Positions 47,330-59,000 of a stretch of 64,000 nucleotides of DNA are shown in pieces. The stretch is taken from assembly GCA_001630475.1 (NCBI GenBank), contig KV419398.1, positions 533,825 to 597,824 on the forward strand, read 5' to 3'. Made by a program: the position numbers and the translations under genes. Below the pieces are notes generated by a model, which searched no databases, had not been told where the DNA came from, and saw only the letters and a list, made by a program, of their open reading frames with translations. This stretch comes from Sistotremastrum niveocremeum HHB9708. Its lineage: Eukaryota; Basidiomycota; Agaricomycetes; Sistotremastrales; Sistotremastraceae. Position 1 is the stretch's first letter. Each line of letters starts with the position of its first letter.

Positions 47330-49000
47330 TCACCACGAGGAGCTCAAGCCTAAAGCGCTTTTCATATTATTGGAAAAGCGAGAAAGCTTATTTTTGAGCG
47401 ACCGATGTGGGCGCTCCTCTTTCCTATTTGGCACCGCGTCGGCATTTCGCCCTCTGAGGCTTTCGACCTGTCGTGATAATCGCATGTTGTCCTCGGCCCA
47501 GTCAAAACAAGGCGACTGGTATTCCCGCTTCATCATATCATTGATTAACACGAGAGCGGTCTTATCAAGCGCAGGGATCGTGGAGTTCTCAGCTGACGCG
47601 AGGCGGCGGCGACGGAAGAATTTCGTCCGTCCCACAACGAATCGCTGAAGGTTTCGCTCAGTGATGAGATGTAGGTGTTGCAAGGAGGGAAAGTAAGCGA
47701 ATTCGGATTCCAGAGGAGATACCAGTGAAGGTACCAAATTATTGGTGGAAGAAGAAAGGATTAAAAGCTCCTTCAGGCTTGGGAGTTCGCGTCCGAACTC
47801 CGTGATTATTTCTTTATAGGACCCCAAGGTACATCGAGAGATGCAGAGCTTTTCCAACGGCGCCCGAACTTCGATGAAGGACCTGATGGAGTTCATGACA
47901 TCCGAAGGAGTAGCGGCTTCGTAGCAAAATTGGTCAAGTACCAGAGAGCGGACGGATGAGAACTGAAAACAGTCCAGTAAAAACATGGGTTTCCAATTAC
48001 CGCCCAATTGTAGATGTGTCACAAGAGACACGGGCCGGACAGCTGGCGGGTTATAAGTAGCGGGGTGTCCTGTCCTCGTGTGTAGATATTCGATGGTAAG
48101 GGATTTCAGGTTGGTCATCTGAAGTAAGGCTGGGAGAAGAGAGTGTGGCAGCGGAAACTGCCACACAGGCAAGTTCAGGAGTTCGAGTGCGACCACGTTC
48201 GCGAAGAAGTCTTCTGGGAACGCCACGTTATTCGGTAGCTCGAAGTCCGCTGGGATACCACTGAAAGACAGGATTTGGGGAGGCTTTCCGACCCATCGTT
48301 TATCTGCAGGTTTTGCGCCGTGTTCGAAGTCATTTCCATTGGGAGGCCATGCAATTCCTCTCGGCGCTATATCCCTCCAGGCCAAATATTCCACAGATGG
48401 AATTCTCTTTCTCCATCTCATACTCTCCTGACTGTCGTGAAGGTGGATCCTGACGTCCGATACGCCCAGGTTTCCCAGAATGTGAAAGGTCCACAAGAAA
48501 GAGTCACGATCGCCATCAAAATGGAATGATGCGATGTCAAACTTTCGCTTTTTGACGACTTTCAACGTTGCTGCCCACTCATCTGCGCATGCCACGGCAG
48601 CTCCGGAAGCAGAACCAGAGGCAATCGACCCCGGTTCTTCTCCTGCTAGTTCTGAACCTATGTAAAATAGCCCGGTTGAAGGAAGGACAATTCTGATGTT
48701 ATAGGCCGGTTTGGCGCCTCTGAGCCTTTCATCCCATGCCTTCAACTTTTGCAAAGGAGTGGTTCCGGATATCCACAGGTTGTTCCAAAGAATGCGATGG
48801 CCCAATGCAGTCAATCGCCAGTCTCTGCAAAGAACAGCTGCCACAGCTGGAAAGTTGGCATGCAAATCCGCCGCATGAGCGAAGACAATCTCGAGAATTT
48901 CTGGCGGAAAGCGGTGGATAGCAGAGTTACAAGAAGAGTCAAAGCCAAAGGGTTCCTTAGCTGCTTCCTTTGACATAATTATAATAGCGTCTAAGTTCAA
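47330..49000 (-). CDS. F-box/LRR-like protein, single exon (556 aa)
   Basis: One open frame without introns. An F-box motif stands at residues 29-50 (IHRFPPEILEIVFAHAADLH), followed by CRDWRLTALGHRILWNNLW, the classic continuation in agaricomycete F-box proteins. The large C-terminal part is leucine-patterned with many segments such as VVALELLNLPVWQFPLP, LKSLTIEYL, VRSLVLDQF and LEKLCISRC, consistent with irregular leucine-rich repeats. A basic tail ends the protein. The start could instead be Met9 (48976). Presumed receptor subunit of an SCF ligase; target unknown. Confidence 0.83.
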   Translation of the reverse strand: MNLDAIIIMSKEAAKEPFGFDSSCNSAIHRFPPEILEIVFAHAADLHANFPAVAAVLCRDWRLTALGHRILWNNLWISGTTPLQKLKAWDERLRGAKPAYNIRIVLPSTGLFYIGSELAGEEPGSIASGSASGAAVACADEWAATLKVVKKRKFDIASFHFDGDRDSFLWTFHILGNLGVSDVRIHLHDSQESMRWRKRIPSVEYLAWRDIAPRGIAWPPNGNDFEHGAKPADKRWVGKPPQILSFSGIPADFELPNNVAFPEDFFANVVALELLNLPVWQFPLPHSLLPALLQMTNLKSLTIEYLHTRTGHPATYNPPAVRPVSLVTHLQLGGNWKPMFLLDCFQFSSVRSLVLDQFCYEAATPSDVMNSIRSFIEVRAPLEKLCISRCTLGSYKEIITEFGRELPSLKELLILSSSTNNLVPSLVSPLESEFAYFPSLQHLHLITERNLQRFVVGRTKFFRRRRLASAENSTIPALDKTALVLINDMMKREYQSPCFDWAEDNMRLSRQVESLRGRNADAVPNRKEERPHRSLKNKLSRFSNNMKSALGLSSSW

Positions 49001-49368
49001 AGTAAATCAATGATGTACGTAGAATGCACACATTTACATACATGAACTTTAATGGACGCCGTAACAGTTTCAGCAGAGATATTACTTTGAACCACTGGCT
49101 CCAGAGGCCATGAAATTGACGAGCTAGTCGACGTTGATGTAAAAGTTGGGGTCAAAGTTAAGCGCCGAGAGCGCAACCTTGGGCGCTAGAAGAACCTACT
49201 AAATTGAACTCGATCAGTCATTTACAGTGTAAATGACTGAATTTTACACTGACTGCAGTGGCAGTTCGACTTGAGGACCTTGCATTTTCCTCATCGGCAC
49301 CACCACCGACAGCTTCCCTCCATCATTCCAGACATCTGAGTGTCCTACCGAGTCTGGTGCAAATCAAC
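49001..49368. other. divergent intergenic region
   Basis: A TTTACA-TGTAAA near-palindrome (around 49224-49248) repeats the string TTTACA(G/C)TGTAAATGACTGAA. No gene. It is the shared upstream DNA of the F-box gene and the small orphan. Confidence 0.4.
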
Positions 49369-49886
49369 ATGTTAAATGAGCAGTCTTCTGGCAGCATCAA
49401 TTGCGCGGACCTCGATTATAGTCCAGAAACCGAGCTCAGGCGCATCGCCATGATATGGAAGCGGACGATCAAGGAAGAGTAAGTGATTTAACTCTCAATA
49501 TGAGAATAAAGCTCAAGTCCTTGCACAGAGAAGCTACATCGGACACCAAGCTTGAACTTGGCAAATTATGGGCTGACCATCCCTTTCCCTCACAATGCCT
49601 CCACGCCGCTCGTGAAACGCTCCTCAAAGAAGCTTTAAAAACCCCTGAAAAGTCCAAATTCACGTTTCTACTGATTTACCACATGCGAATGGGAAGGTGT
49701 TTGATCAAGACCTTGAAGGTACAATTGGTACGATATTCATTCATCAAGTCAAACATTCACTGTGTTTGGCAGGATTCCTTAAGGTCTATGCGCAAGGCAC
49801 AGTACAAAAAAATCCGGTCTTCTAGCAAGTATGGTTCCCGGTTAGCAACCGTACATGAGCTCGAGCCTATATCTGCGGAACCATAG
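49369..49886 (+). CDS. small orphan protein (137 aa)
   Basis: Three exons: 49369-49478, 49529-49718 and 49773-49886, with introns of 50 and 54 nt bearing good donors (GTAAGT, GTACAA) and acceptors (GCACAG, TGGCAG). The phases fit and one frame runs through to a TAG stop, which supports a real gene. The protein is basic and helical (ELRRIAMIWKRTIKE, LHAARETLLKEALKT), with no signal peptide and no domain I recognise. Function unknown. Confidence 0.6.
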
Positions 49887-50223
49887 TATATCTGAGCTGA
49901 CGGTGAGATGATCTCAGTGGTTGGTATTTCGTCGACTAACATCAGAACATAAGGAACCATTCATCTGAGAGGTTCCCACCGCCAATCCCTGAGCCGATTG
50001 GAGGAACTGACGGCGGCCAGTGGGCGAAAGTCTAAAAATGTTGTCGTTTTCTTTTGGGCGTTATCTAAAAATCTTGGGAACATGTAAGCACACTATGTTG
50101 ATAGCAATGATCCCTTAAATTATATTAAAGATGATGTACAAGATACGTGAAGTTCTTCAAAATCGTGCTTCCTTCCTTCCTATTCCTAAATTCTAAGCCT
50201 CCATATTTTCATTTGCCTATGCA
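49887..50223. other. intergenic region, convergent gene ends
   Basis: 3' flanks of the small orphan and of the H+-ATPase gene. No gene seen. Confidence 0.5.
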
Positions 50224-53200
50224 TTAATCCTCTTTAGATTCCTCCCCAGCAATAGTAGCTGTCTCCGTCTCGCTCACCGAGCCGGATCGCTCCGATTTAG
50301 TATCAGCCTTCTTCGCTTCCTGGGCACCCTTCTTCGCCTCTTGACCCTTTGATTTTCCGGGTTGATCCTCCTGTGCGGATTTGGCGGGAGTAGAGCTTCC
50401 TGCGACGAATCTGTAATGATCTCCGCCAGTCTGAGAGCCGTCGCTTTCGTGTACAAATGTCATGCGTTGAAGTTCGGTCATGAAGTTTTCGAGTTTCTCG
50501 TTCTTCTTGCTTCGCTATACGAAAGGTCAATAACCTGTGTGGCATATAACTGCGGAATGTAAACGAACGTTTCTGCGTCCGATTCTGTCGAGCCATGTGA
50601 TCTTGTTGAGGAGCAGGTCTAGATGTCATGGTCAATCAGATGAGCCCAATCGGCACCCTTTGGAGAAACTCACAAGCGAAGGTCACAACGATGATCACGC
50701 CGAATGAGAAGAGCCATATTCTGACGACGGTCACGATTGACGTCCATCTATAGATGGCCAAATTAGTAAAGATACCGTCAAGGTCGCTCCTAGGACACGT
50801 ACCCTCCATGAGGAGCAGGCCCAGAGATCCAACCGAACAACGCGAAGAAACTAGCCAAGATATCGACACCAAAGACGGCGCCGAGGAGTTGCCATGACGG
50901 CCAAACAAACGGTCCTCCGTTGGCTTCTTGACTGAGACGGGTGATGAAGATGACCCAAGACTCTGTCAAAGCAACCTCCAGGAACAAGACTTCTTGGACA
51001 CTGCGAGGCCAGAATTTAGATCCGAGGCCACTGTAGCATGGTCGAGAATCTTACCTGCCAAAGTTCTCAACGATACCGCCGTTCTTGAGGAAGAGAGTTC
51101 CACGCATGACCCAAGTACCGGCAGCGAGAAGGAGACCCATGATGGTAGAGATGATCCAAACTTTAGGTAGTTGCCAATCCACGGGACGACGAGCGTAGGG
51201 CGCGTTATCATAAGCAATAGCAATGGTCGCAACACTAGCGGAACGATGAGCACAAATACGAGTGGAAGCTCATTTTGACATACTCGGCGAAGATAGCCAA
51301 GAAGACGATAAGGTCGACGCGGATAGTCTCGTTCAGGATGATCATCGAGAGCATCTGGGCAGCATCGTTAGAAGGAGCTTATCATGTCTGACAGGAGAAA
51401 CGAACCAAGTAAACTTCAAGATGGATACAGAGAGCGATACGATAGACAATATAGGCCTTCATGCGATGGAAGATCTGTCGGGCCACCTTGATACTTGTGA
51501 TCATCGTCGCCAGACCTTCGTCAAGGAACACGACATCAGCAGCGGATCGGGCAGCGTCTGAGGCGCCCTCCACAGCAATACCGCAGTCAGCTTTCTTCAA
51601 TGAGGGTGCGTCATCTGTTGTATATTGAGTTCACTCTTCAACAAACCAAATCACGGATGATACTCACTGACACCCTGTAATGAAAAGAAATATATCAGAA
51701 CACGACTCAAAAAAGAAATATAAGAAAAACTGACGTCACCAGTCATAGCAGTCAAATGGCCACGCTCTTGGAGCATCGCGACAACCTGTAACCAAGATTG
51801 ATTAGCTACGTTCAGAATTCGAGGGCCGAATGCTATACCTGATACTTGTGCTCGGGGAAGACCTCAGCAAATCCGTCGGCGGCTTCGACGAAGTCGCGAA
51901 TGTCAGATCCCGACATGGCGGTGGCACCAGTACCGATCAAACGTTCGGAGTCGTAGACATTGGTACCGAGCGCGAGCTGTTTGCAAGTTTCCTTCGCAAT
52001 AGCAACAGCATCTCCGGTCAACATCTTCACGTGAATGCCGAGATCGACCGCTTCGCGGATAGTCTGAAGCATGACAATGAGGGGTAGAATGACCAAACGA
52101 ACAGCCGTGACTTACAGCAGCAGTATCAGAGCGAGGAGGATCAAACATGCACATAATACCGAGCAGTTGCCAGTCTTTGCCATCTTCTTTGCACGCCACA
52201 CCTAGCGATCGGAATCCACGCTGAGCGAACTCTTGGGCGGTGTTGCGGTATTGTGCGACGGTCTCTGGGTCAAAGCTGTGTAGCTTCAAGATGGAGTTGG
52301 GAGCACCCTTCGCGCAAGTGAATTTACGGCCGTCCTTTTCGACTTCGGCGGTGATACGCTTGGAGACGGGATCGAAAGGAGTAAACTTGTTGGTCTTCCA
52401 TCCGCTGCGCAGAATGTCTTGAGCTCCAGGGTAATCCTTTCGCACCATCAGCTTTTCGACTTCGGACCCCGGTGTGGATTAATTACCTTCAAGCCGACAA
52501 TGGTGACCTTATCGATGGGATCCAAAGACTTAATGTTGTGCGACGATGCGAGCACGGCAACCTAAACGCAAGTTTAGGCTGATGAAGAATGAATGCCTGG
52601 AGTTACTAACGGCCATGAACCAGGCGGGGTCAACATCGGGAGCGATATAAGGGTCATTAAGAGAGAGTTTGTTAGCAGTCAACGTTCCGGTCTTATCAGA
52701 GCAAAGCATATCGACACCAGCGAGTGATTCGATAGCGGTCAGTTTCTGAACAATGGCTTTGCGACGTGCCAAGTAAGCAGCTCCGACAGCCTGTGCAAAA
52801 TCTTAGCTCAAACTCGAACTTGAAACTCGGCTGCTACGTACCATGGTGGTGGTCGTGACACAAGGCAAACCAACGGGCACACCGATGATCTAGTACACGT
52901 GGGCTTGTGAGATGAAGTTCGAGACATGCCCCGAGGTGAGGACCCACCAAGAAGATAAGAGCGTAGACGAGCAAGTTGTTCTCTTTGGGAGTAGCAATGC
53001 CAAGACCGCTGTATGTTCGTTGAGACAGATCGACACTGAATACCCAAAGCGACGCACCGGAAGAATCCACCGATCCAGACCACGAAAATGAAGGCAATGA
53101 CGAGAACAAGCAGAGTAGTACCAATTGATCCCAGGACAATTTGGAAGTGTCCCTTCTCATTCGAGCCTGCAGATCGGTCATAAACCAAAGAATAAAACGA

Positions 53201-54593
53201 CCAGAACGTTGACATACCTGTCACAAGAGCTGCGGTTTTGCCGACGAATGACTGTTTGGCAGAGCAAGTAACGACAGCGTAGACCTTGCCGCGTTTGACA
53301 CCGCAAGTGTAGTATGCGACGTCGTCCAAGAACTTGTCCACGGCCAGGGATTCACCAGTGATAGCACTTTGATCGACAGAGCATAACGAAGGCCCCTTGT
53401 AGACGCCATCTTCCTCGTCATCGTTCTCTTCGTGTTTCTCGTTGCCTTCACTGTCATGACTATGGCGATGCTTTGTCTTCTGGGCCCTTTCTCGGATAGT
53501 CATCGCTTGCTTGCCGCCTTCATCGTCATAGCTGGCCAGGATCTATAGAGGAAAATGTGAGTAAAGCACTCGATCCTCAGTCGCCCGAACGAACATACCT
53601 TTGCGTCAGCAGGAATAGTTCTGCCTTCTTCCAGTATAACCTGAATTTCAATAGCTCATTATGACAGCAACTTTGTTGATGCGAGAGTCTGCTCACTATG
53701 TCACCAGGTACTAGCTCTCGTGCTTCGATTTCCTGTTCCTTGCCGCCGCGGACGACGGTGGCTTTCAGGGCGATTCCAGCTTTGAGTTGTTCGACGATGT
53801 CACCGGCTTGTCTGAGCAAGATTTTAGAGAGAGACTGAGACATGGATGATGATCCTCACTTTTCTTGATACCAACCAACTCCAGCGTTCATCATGAGTAT
53901 ACCAATCTTTGGACAGTGTCAAAAGACCACAAGCACAACGACAAGAAGGTACTCACAATCACACCGAAATCAATCCAATCCCGTAGACCAGCAGAAAGAA
54001 TAACCGCGATTTCCATGACGTAGAGAATAGGACCACGGAAGTATGAGATGAATTTGAGAATCTGGTTTTCCTTCGCGCTATACGAAAATGAAACTGAGAA
54101 TGTGAACGTCAGTGAGACACGGTAAGCAATCTTACCTCGTCAGCTCATTGTATCCAAAGCCGCCACGTCGTTTCTCGACTTCAGCGTCATCGAGACCGTT
54201 GGTCAATCCCGTGTCAAGCCATTCTTGTGGCACCTAGTAGCCAAGCTCTTGTCAACGTGGGTCAATGACGAGAATCGATATGGACATACTTTCTTTTCCT
54301 TGACGCTGGGAGTCTTGACGGTCTTCCAAGGAGCATACCAAGGACGCGTAACTTCCATCTCTTCTTCATCTTCACCGTCGTCGTCTTTCTCGAGTTTGTG
54401 CGCCTCGTCATGAGCAAATCTCAGGAGCACGTCGTACTCTTCCCCTTCGTACACTAGAAGACGCGTGAGTATGCAATACTTTGAGGGTGAAGTAGAGCGA
54501 GCCACCTTTCTCATCTCTCTTTGCCTCGACGCTGGGGTCGCCAGCCTCTGGGTCTTGGTCTGGCCTGCGGTTGCGATGTTTGAGTATACCCAT
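50224..54593 (-). CDS. PMA1: plasma-membrane H+-ATPase, P-type (P3A) (1049 aa, 24 exons)
   Basis: Exons, 5' to 3': 54506-54593, 54290-54453, 54136-54233, 53957-54077, 53860-53906, 53697-53811, 53599-53640, 53218-53542, 53058-53166, 52948-53008, 52842-52889, 52611-52790, 52487-52561, 52116-52436, 51839-52063, 51735-51785, 51668-51674, 51406-51614, 51284-51354, 51055-51234, 50803-51000, 50747-50674, 50569-50618, 50224-50514; phases agree. It pumps protons out of the cell at the cost of ATP. Key motifs: actuator-domain [10 protein letters not shown], phosphorylated Asp438 in [30 protein letters not shown] and hinge TGDGVNDAP (688-696). The C-terminal region is Lys/Glu-rich, as in other basidiomycete pumps, and is probably regulatory. 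Unusual: a His/Glu/Asp-rich insert of about 30 residues in the actuator domain, and a 7-nt exon in the hinge. Confidence 0.95.
51668..51674 (-). other. 7-nt micro-exon in the H+-ATPase hinge
   Basis: GGTGTCA on the minus strand, flanked by a 60-nt intron (GTCAGT...TTACAG) and a 53-nt intron (GTGAGT...AACAG). It codes Gly-Val plus the first base of Asn in the invariant TGDGVNDAP motif; leaving it out both deletes catalytic residues and shifts the frame. Confidence 0.85.
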
Positions 54594-56093
54594 GAGGAAG
54601 GGGGAAGTGGGCTCTGATTCCGAGAATGGCCATGATATGGCAAGTGAGACGGGGTAGAAATAGTTTGACGTCACTTGGAGCCACTTCCTGACGTAGCCGA
54701 TGCTCCTTCCCGTTGGAGGAAGCAGTGCCTAAAGCAGGCATCAACATACTAATAATAGCTTCCGGCTGCGGCGTTATCGGTCCTAATTAAATATTCTCCA
54801 CATTTATGCATCTTTCGAACTCGCAAGCTTTCCAAATGTCTTCAAATTGTAGAACTTGTACAGACACTATTTTGCAAGAAAATGAAAATGCGTTCGAAGT
54901 TTGCAGGGAAGGGGTGGGTTCACCGTCGGTCACCACCGGTGACCGTCCCAACGGAGGCATCGGTGACCATAACCGTTATCGCTCTAGTAAACCAAGACAA
55001 AATTATCAGAGCAGCGTCCAATAGCATTCGATCCGTGATTACAGATTCAGGAGATTCGTCCAGAACCAAGCCTATCGCCCCCATTTGATGCTCAGAGCGG
55101 TATGCCCGGAGGTAGCGCATAAAAAGCTGATAGCCAAACGTCTAACGCTTCGCAAGCGCGCAAGATCTGGGGTGCCTGCGTCCAGGGACGAGAGAGAAAT
55201 GATTGCACTGAGCCGAACCAGTCGCGGATGGGCGCAGGAAGAAAATGTGCGCGGTTTTTGTACCACCTGGGACAGATAAATCCGCCAAAAATCCATGGGG
55301 CGCCTCCGGCTTGGTCTGACAAGAGCCACTGTCGCTATTTGCCAGAAGAGACTTGTTTCTGCGCGCACGAATATCCGAAGAGAGCGGGAGCCGGCAGAGC
55401 TTACATATTTCGTGTAAGGCATTATACGGGGACGGTCCGATAGCAGAGGCTTTAGTGGCATGACTGAGGCGCTTTCCGCCCTTTCGGGACAATGTTGGAC
55501 GTTAAGCACGAGTTGCAGTCACTAAGTCAGTTGTCCCAGACATGGAATGTGATAAGCTCAATTGCAACCCTACCGTGTGTACCCAGAAGTTACACGGTGG
55601 TCCGAAATAGAACAGTATATTTTCAAGACGGCGTTGAGGCCGCACGCGTAAGTGCCCGATATACAGTGACAATCCTAGATTTTCATTGAAGACTGGTACG
55701 ATGCATCGGTCAACAAATGCCGACTGAGATGACAGAAACGTGGTAGTAGCACCAAAGTGAGATGAATTGGATGGTCACGATACATCCGTGCCATATGCTT
55801 CTGGGCCCGGCGCAGTCACGTCGATCATAGCCTGCACAAACATCAAGAAAGATGAAAGAGATGGAGATGTCATGAAGCGTTCATTAGTTCCACACGTCGT
55901 CGTCGACTCCACGAGGAAGGTCCGGGAATTTCCGCCCATTCGTCCATCGTAATATTCGTCGAAATCATCATCAAAATTGCGTGAAGAAGAATGGCATCGA
56001 TTTCATGGTTGAAGGAAAGACATCGCTACAGAGAATACTACAGCAATGATCCCATATAGTAAACTGATATCCCGTACCCAAAAGCCTAGTGAA
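54594..56093. other. 1.5-kb intergenic region upstream of the H+-ATPase
   Basis: Promoter side of the H+-ATPase and 3' flank of the GH81 gene. No coding frame supported. Contains a perfect palindrome with further GGTGACC copies at 54927-54968. Confidence 0.45.
54927..54945. repeat. palindrome with repeated GGTGACC core
   Basis: CGGTCACCACCGGTGACCG: an eight-bp inverted repeat around ACC, followed by a further CGGTGACC at about 54960-54967, some 335-375 bp upstream of the H+-ATPase start codon. Reads like a dimeric transcription-factor site of Zn2Cys6 type (CGG half-sites), though no factor can be named. Confidence 0.55.
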
Positions 56094-59000
56094 CTAAGTC
56101 GTGATGTTGAAACCAGTGCTACTCGCCTCAGTAGCACCACTATTCACGAGCTGACCACTCCCATTGACAACAACATAAAGCCCATTCGACACAGCTGCCA
56201 AAGAATAAACACCCGCAGCAGCACCGATCTTCTGGCGAACGACGTAGGTTTCCCAAGTAGAGGCGACGGGTCGAGTAGATGCCAGAGCGAGAGTGCCGGA
56301 AATATCGGCGGTGACGTATTCATTATTGGCAGTGTTGAGTAGAGTGACACCGTTTCCGTTGGCGGTGAATGCGAAGATAGTGGCGGATCCTGTCGCAGTC
56401 GTAGACGCGACCAGATTAGTGTTGGCAGCGGTGGAGACGACATATTGTCCTGAAGTCGCGACCTTCAACTTGTAGTTTCCGGCTGGACTGTATCCTGGCG
56501 CAGCGGGAACGAGGTTGAAGCCCTGCGCTCCTGCAGCAGAAGTTGCGCTATTGATCAGAGAATAATCTGCAGCGACAGCGATATAATCGCTATTCGACTC
56601 TGCCTGCATGACATAGGTACCGGGAGCAGCATTGGCCTGCTGTGAGAAGAAGTAGGTTTCCCAAGTCGAAGCAGCAGGTCGGGTGGAAGATAGTGCAAGG
56701 GTGCCACTGATGTCGGCGGTGACGTATTCATTCGACAGAGTATTAAGAATGTTCACACCACCACCTGCGACAGCTGAGAATGTGAAAGATGTGCCCGTTG
56801 AGGCCGAAGTCGCGCTAGCAATGAGGTTCGGCGCGCCGTTGGAAGACACGACGAACAAGCCTCCCGACTGGATGACGTAAGTGCCGGTGATACTGGACGG
56901 GTTGGGAGGCGGAGACTGGGTTTGCGTTGGCCCGGTCGAAGCAGTGGTAGTGGTAGTGGTAGCAGTAGTGGAAGGACCTCCTGGCGCGTTAGCCTTGACA
57001 AACTTGAAGCCGGTACTGCTAGACTCGGTAGTGCCGCTGTTGATCAACTGATTTCCGGTACCGACTTGAATGTATAAGCTATTCGCGCCGGACAAAAGCG
57101 AATACGTTCCTGCAGCAGCGCCGACTTTCGGGGTGACGATGAACGACTCCCACGTCGACGCTACGGCCCTCGCAGCAACAATGGGATCAACGCCGGATTG
57201 GTCAGCCGTCACATACTGCTGATTGGCAGTAGAGAAGATATTGACTCCATTCGGTACAAAGGTGAGGTTGAAAACGGTGGCACCAGCGGTCGAAGTAGCA
57301 GAAGCAACAAGGTTCGGGTTGGCAGCGGTAGAGACGACATAGTCGCCAGAGCTGGCGGACTGAATGTAGTACAAGCCGAGAGGAGGGGCGGCACCTGCGG
57401 AGCAAATGGGTGTGCCGGGAGTAGGATTTGGTCGTGTAGCGATGAAATATTGTTGATTAGAGAAAGTGTTGCCGCTACCCCAATCCGTAAGAGAAGCCGA
57501 CAGCGTATTCGCCGTCTGAGGGCTGTACTGGGAGTATGCGAGGTAGATCAGACATTTCCATTCATCGTCGATGGTTGGATCTGCCAGCTCTCCAGACGTG
57601 TAGGCGTACACGTTCTGCACCCACTGAGAATCGTAGAGATACTCATTGATAGGCGTCACAGGCAAAATCTAAATCAAACCATTCAGATCATCGAGTCAAA
57701 CCAAGAACGCAGTAATACCAATACTGACCTGGATACTATTGATTTCGACCTTCTCAGCACCCCAGAAGCTAATCCAAGCAAAGAATCAATAAATTGAGGA
57801 CGTTGGCAGAAAAAATTAACGACTTACGTCCAAGCGCCGGCCTGCCAGTCTTCCACGTTGCCGATCGTGATCAAGTTACGTAATCCAACTTCCGGATATG
57901 GCTGATCCCGCGCGGTGGCACTTGCTTGCGGGTACAAATGCCAGTAGGTTTGCGACGCGTGCTGTTCCGTGGCAACAAGCAGGCGAGCAAAGTTGAAGAG
58001 GTTGGTGTTTCCTGTCACATTTCCCCAGAGCATCGCTCCGTAATATCCGTTGATAGCTTCAGTGGACGCTTCCTGGTCACGAGAACCAGCGCCATTAGCG
58101 ATGCCAGATGCTGTTATAAAATTATCAGACAATAATCAGTGGAAGATATTGAGTCACCGTACCCCATGAATGCCCTGCAAACCAATCTCGGTGACGAGCA
58201 ACCGTGAAGTAAGGGTCGGCGGTGGATGGATTGGCGATATCTCGGGCAAACCAGTTGATGTAAGTTTGATGCGCATTCATCCAATTTTTGTCATATCTAG
58301 AGAACGCTCAGTCATGGGTAGTCAACGGGGCACATGCTACTTACTTGGCGATAATGGCAGCTCCAGTCAAGAAGTATCCATAATGGAAGTGGTGATCGTT
58401 GTAATATCCGTTGCCAAAGTCAACGTTAGGGTTGTTGTATCCCGCTTTGTTGATTATGCCTCCCCACGCTGTTTCGTAGGCCGGTAAGGTGGCAGAGGAT
58501 GCTTGGAACTAAGAGAAAGTCAGTTTCGAAAGCGGCACATTTATTATTCCGACTCACCCAATAATTGTAACTAGCCTCCAGATAACCGGTAACCTGGGGA
58601 ATCAGGTCCGTGCGACCAACTGCCTCCGCAATTAGACTATCCGATACGGTAAGCGTCGGGGGTGCCTAAATTCAATTGTACCCACGCTAATCGCCCCTGA
58701 GCTGCTATTGAACCACCCCAGTAATAGAAGTCGCCGGGAATACTTGGAGCGGAAGCGCTTAGCTTTCCGATATCGTATTGAAGACCTTGGATGATTGTTG
58801 AGACACATGATGTGTCCGGAGCACGGGGTGCGTTGAACGTAATGGTTGGTAGAGCATACTGAAGATTCCACACGTTCCCGATGGCCGGATACATGTAGCC
58901 CTTGGTTGTCAAGTAACTTAGGGCCGTGGTCGCAGGGAAGTTGGGATTGACCATCTTGATTCTAGAATACGACGATCAAATATGTTTAGTAGAGAAGCCA

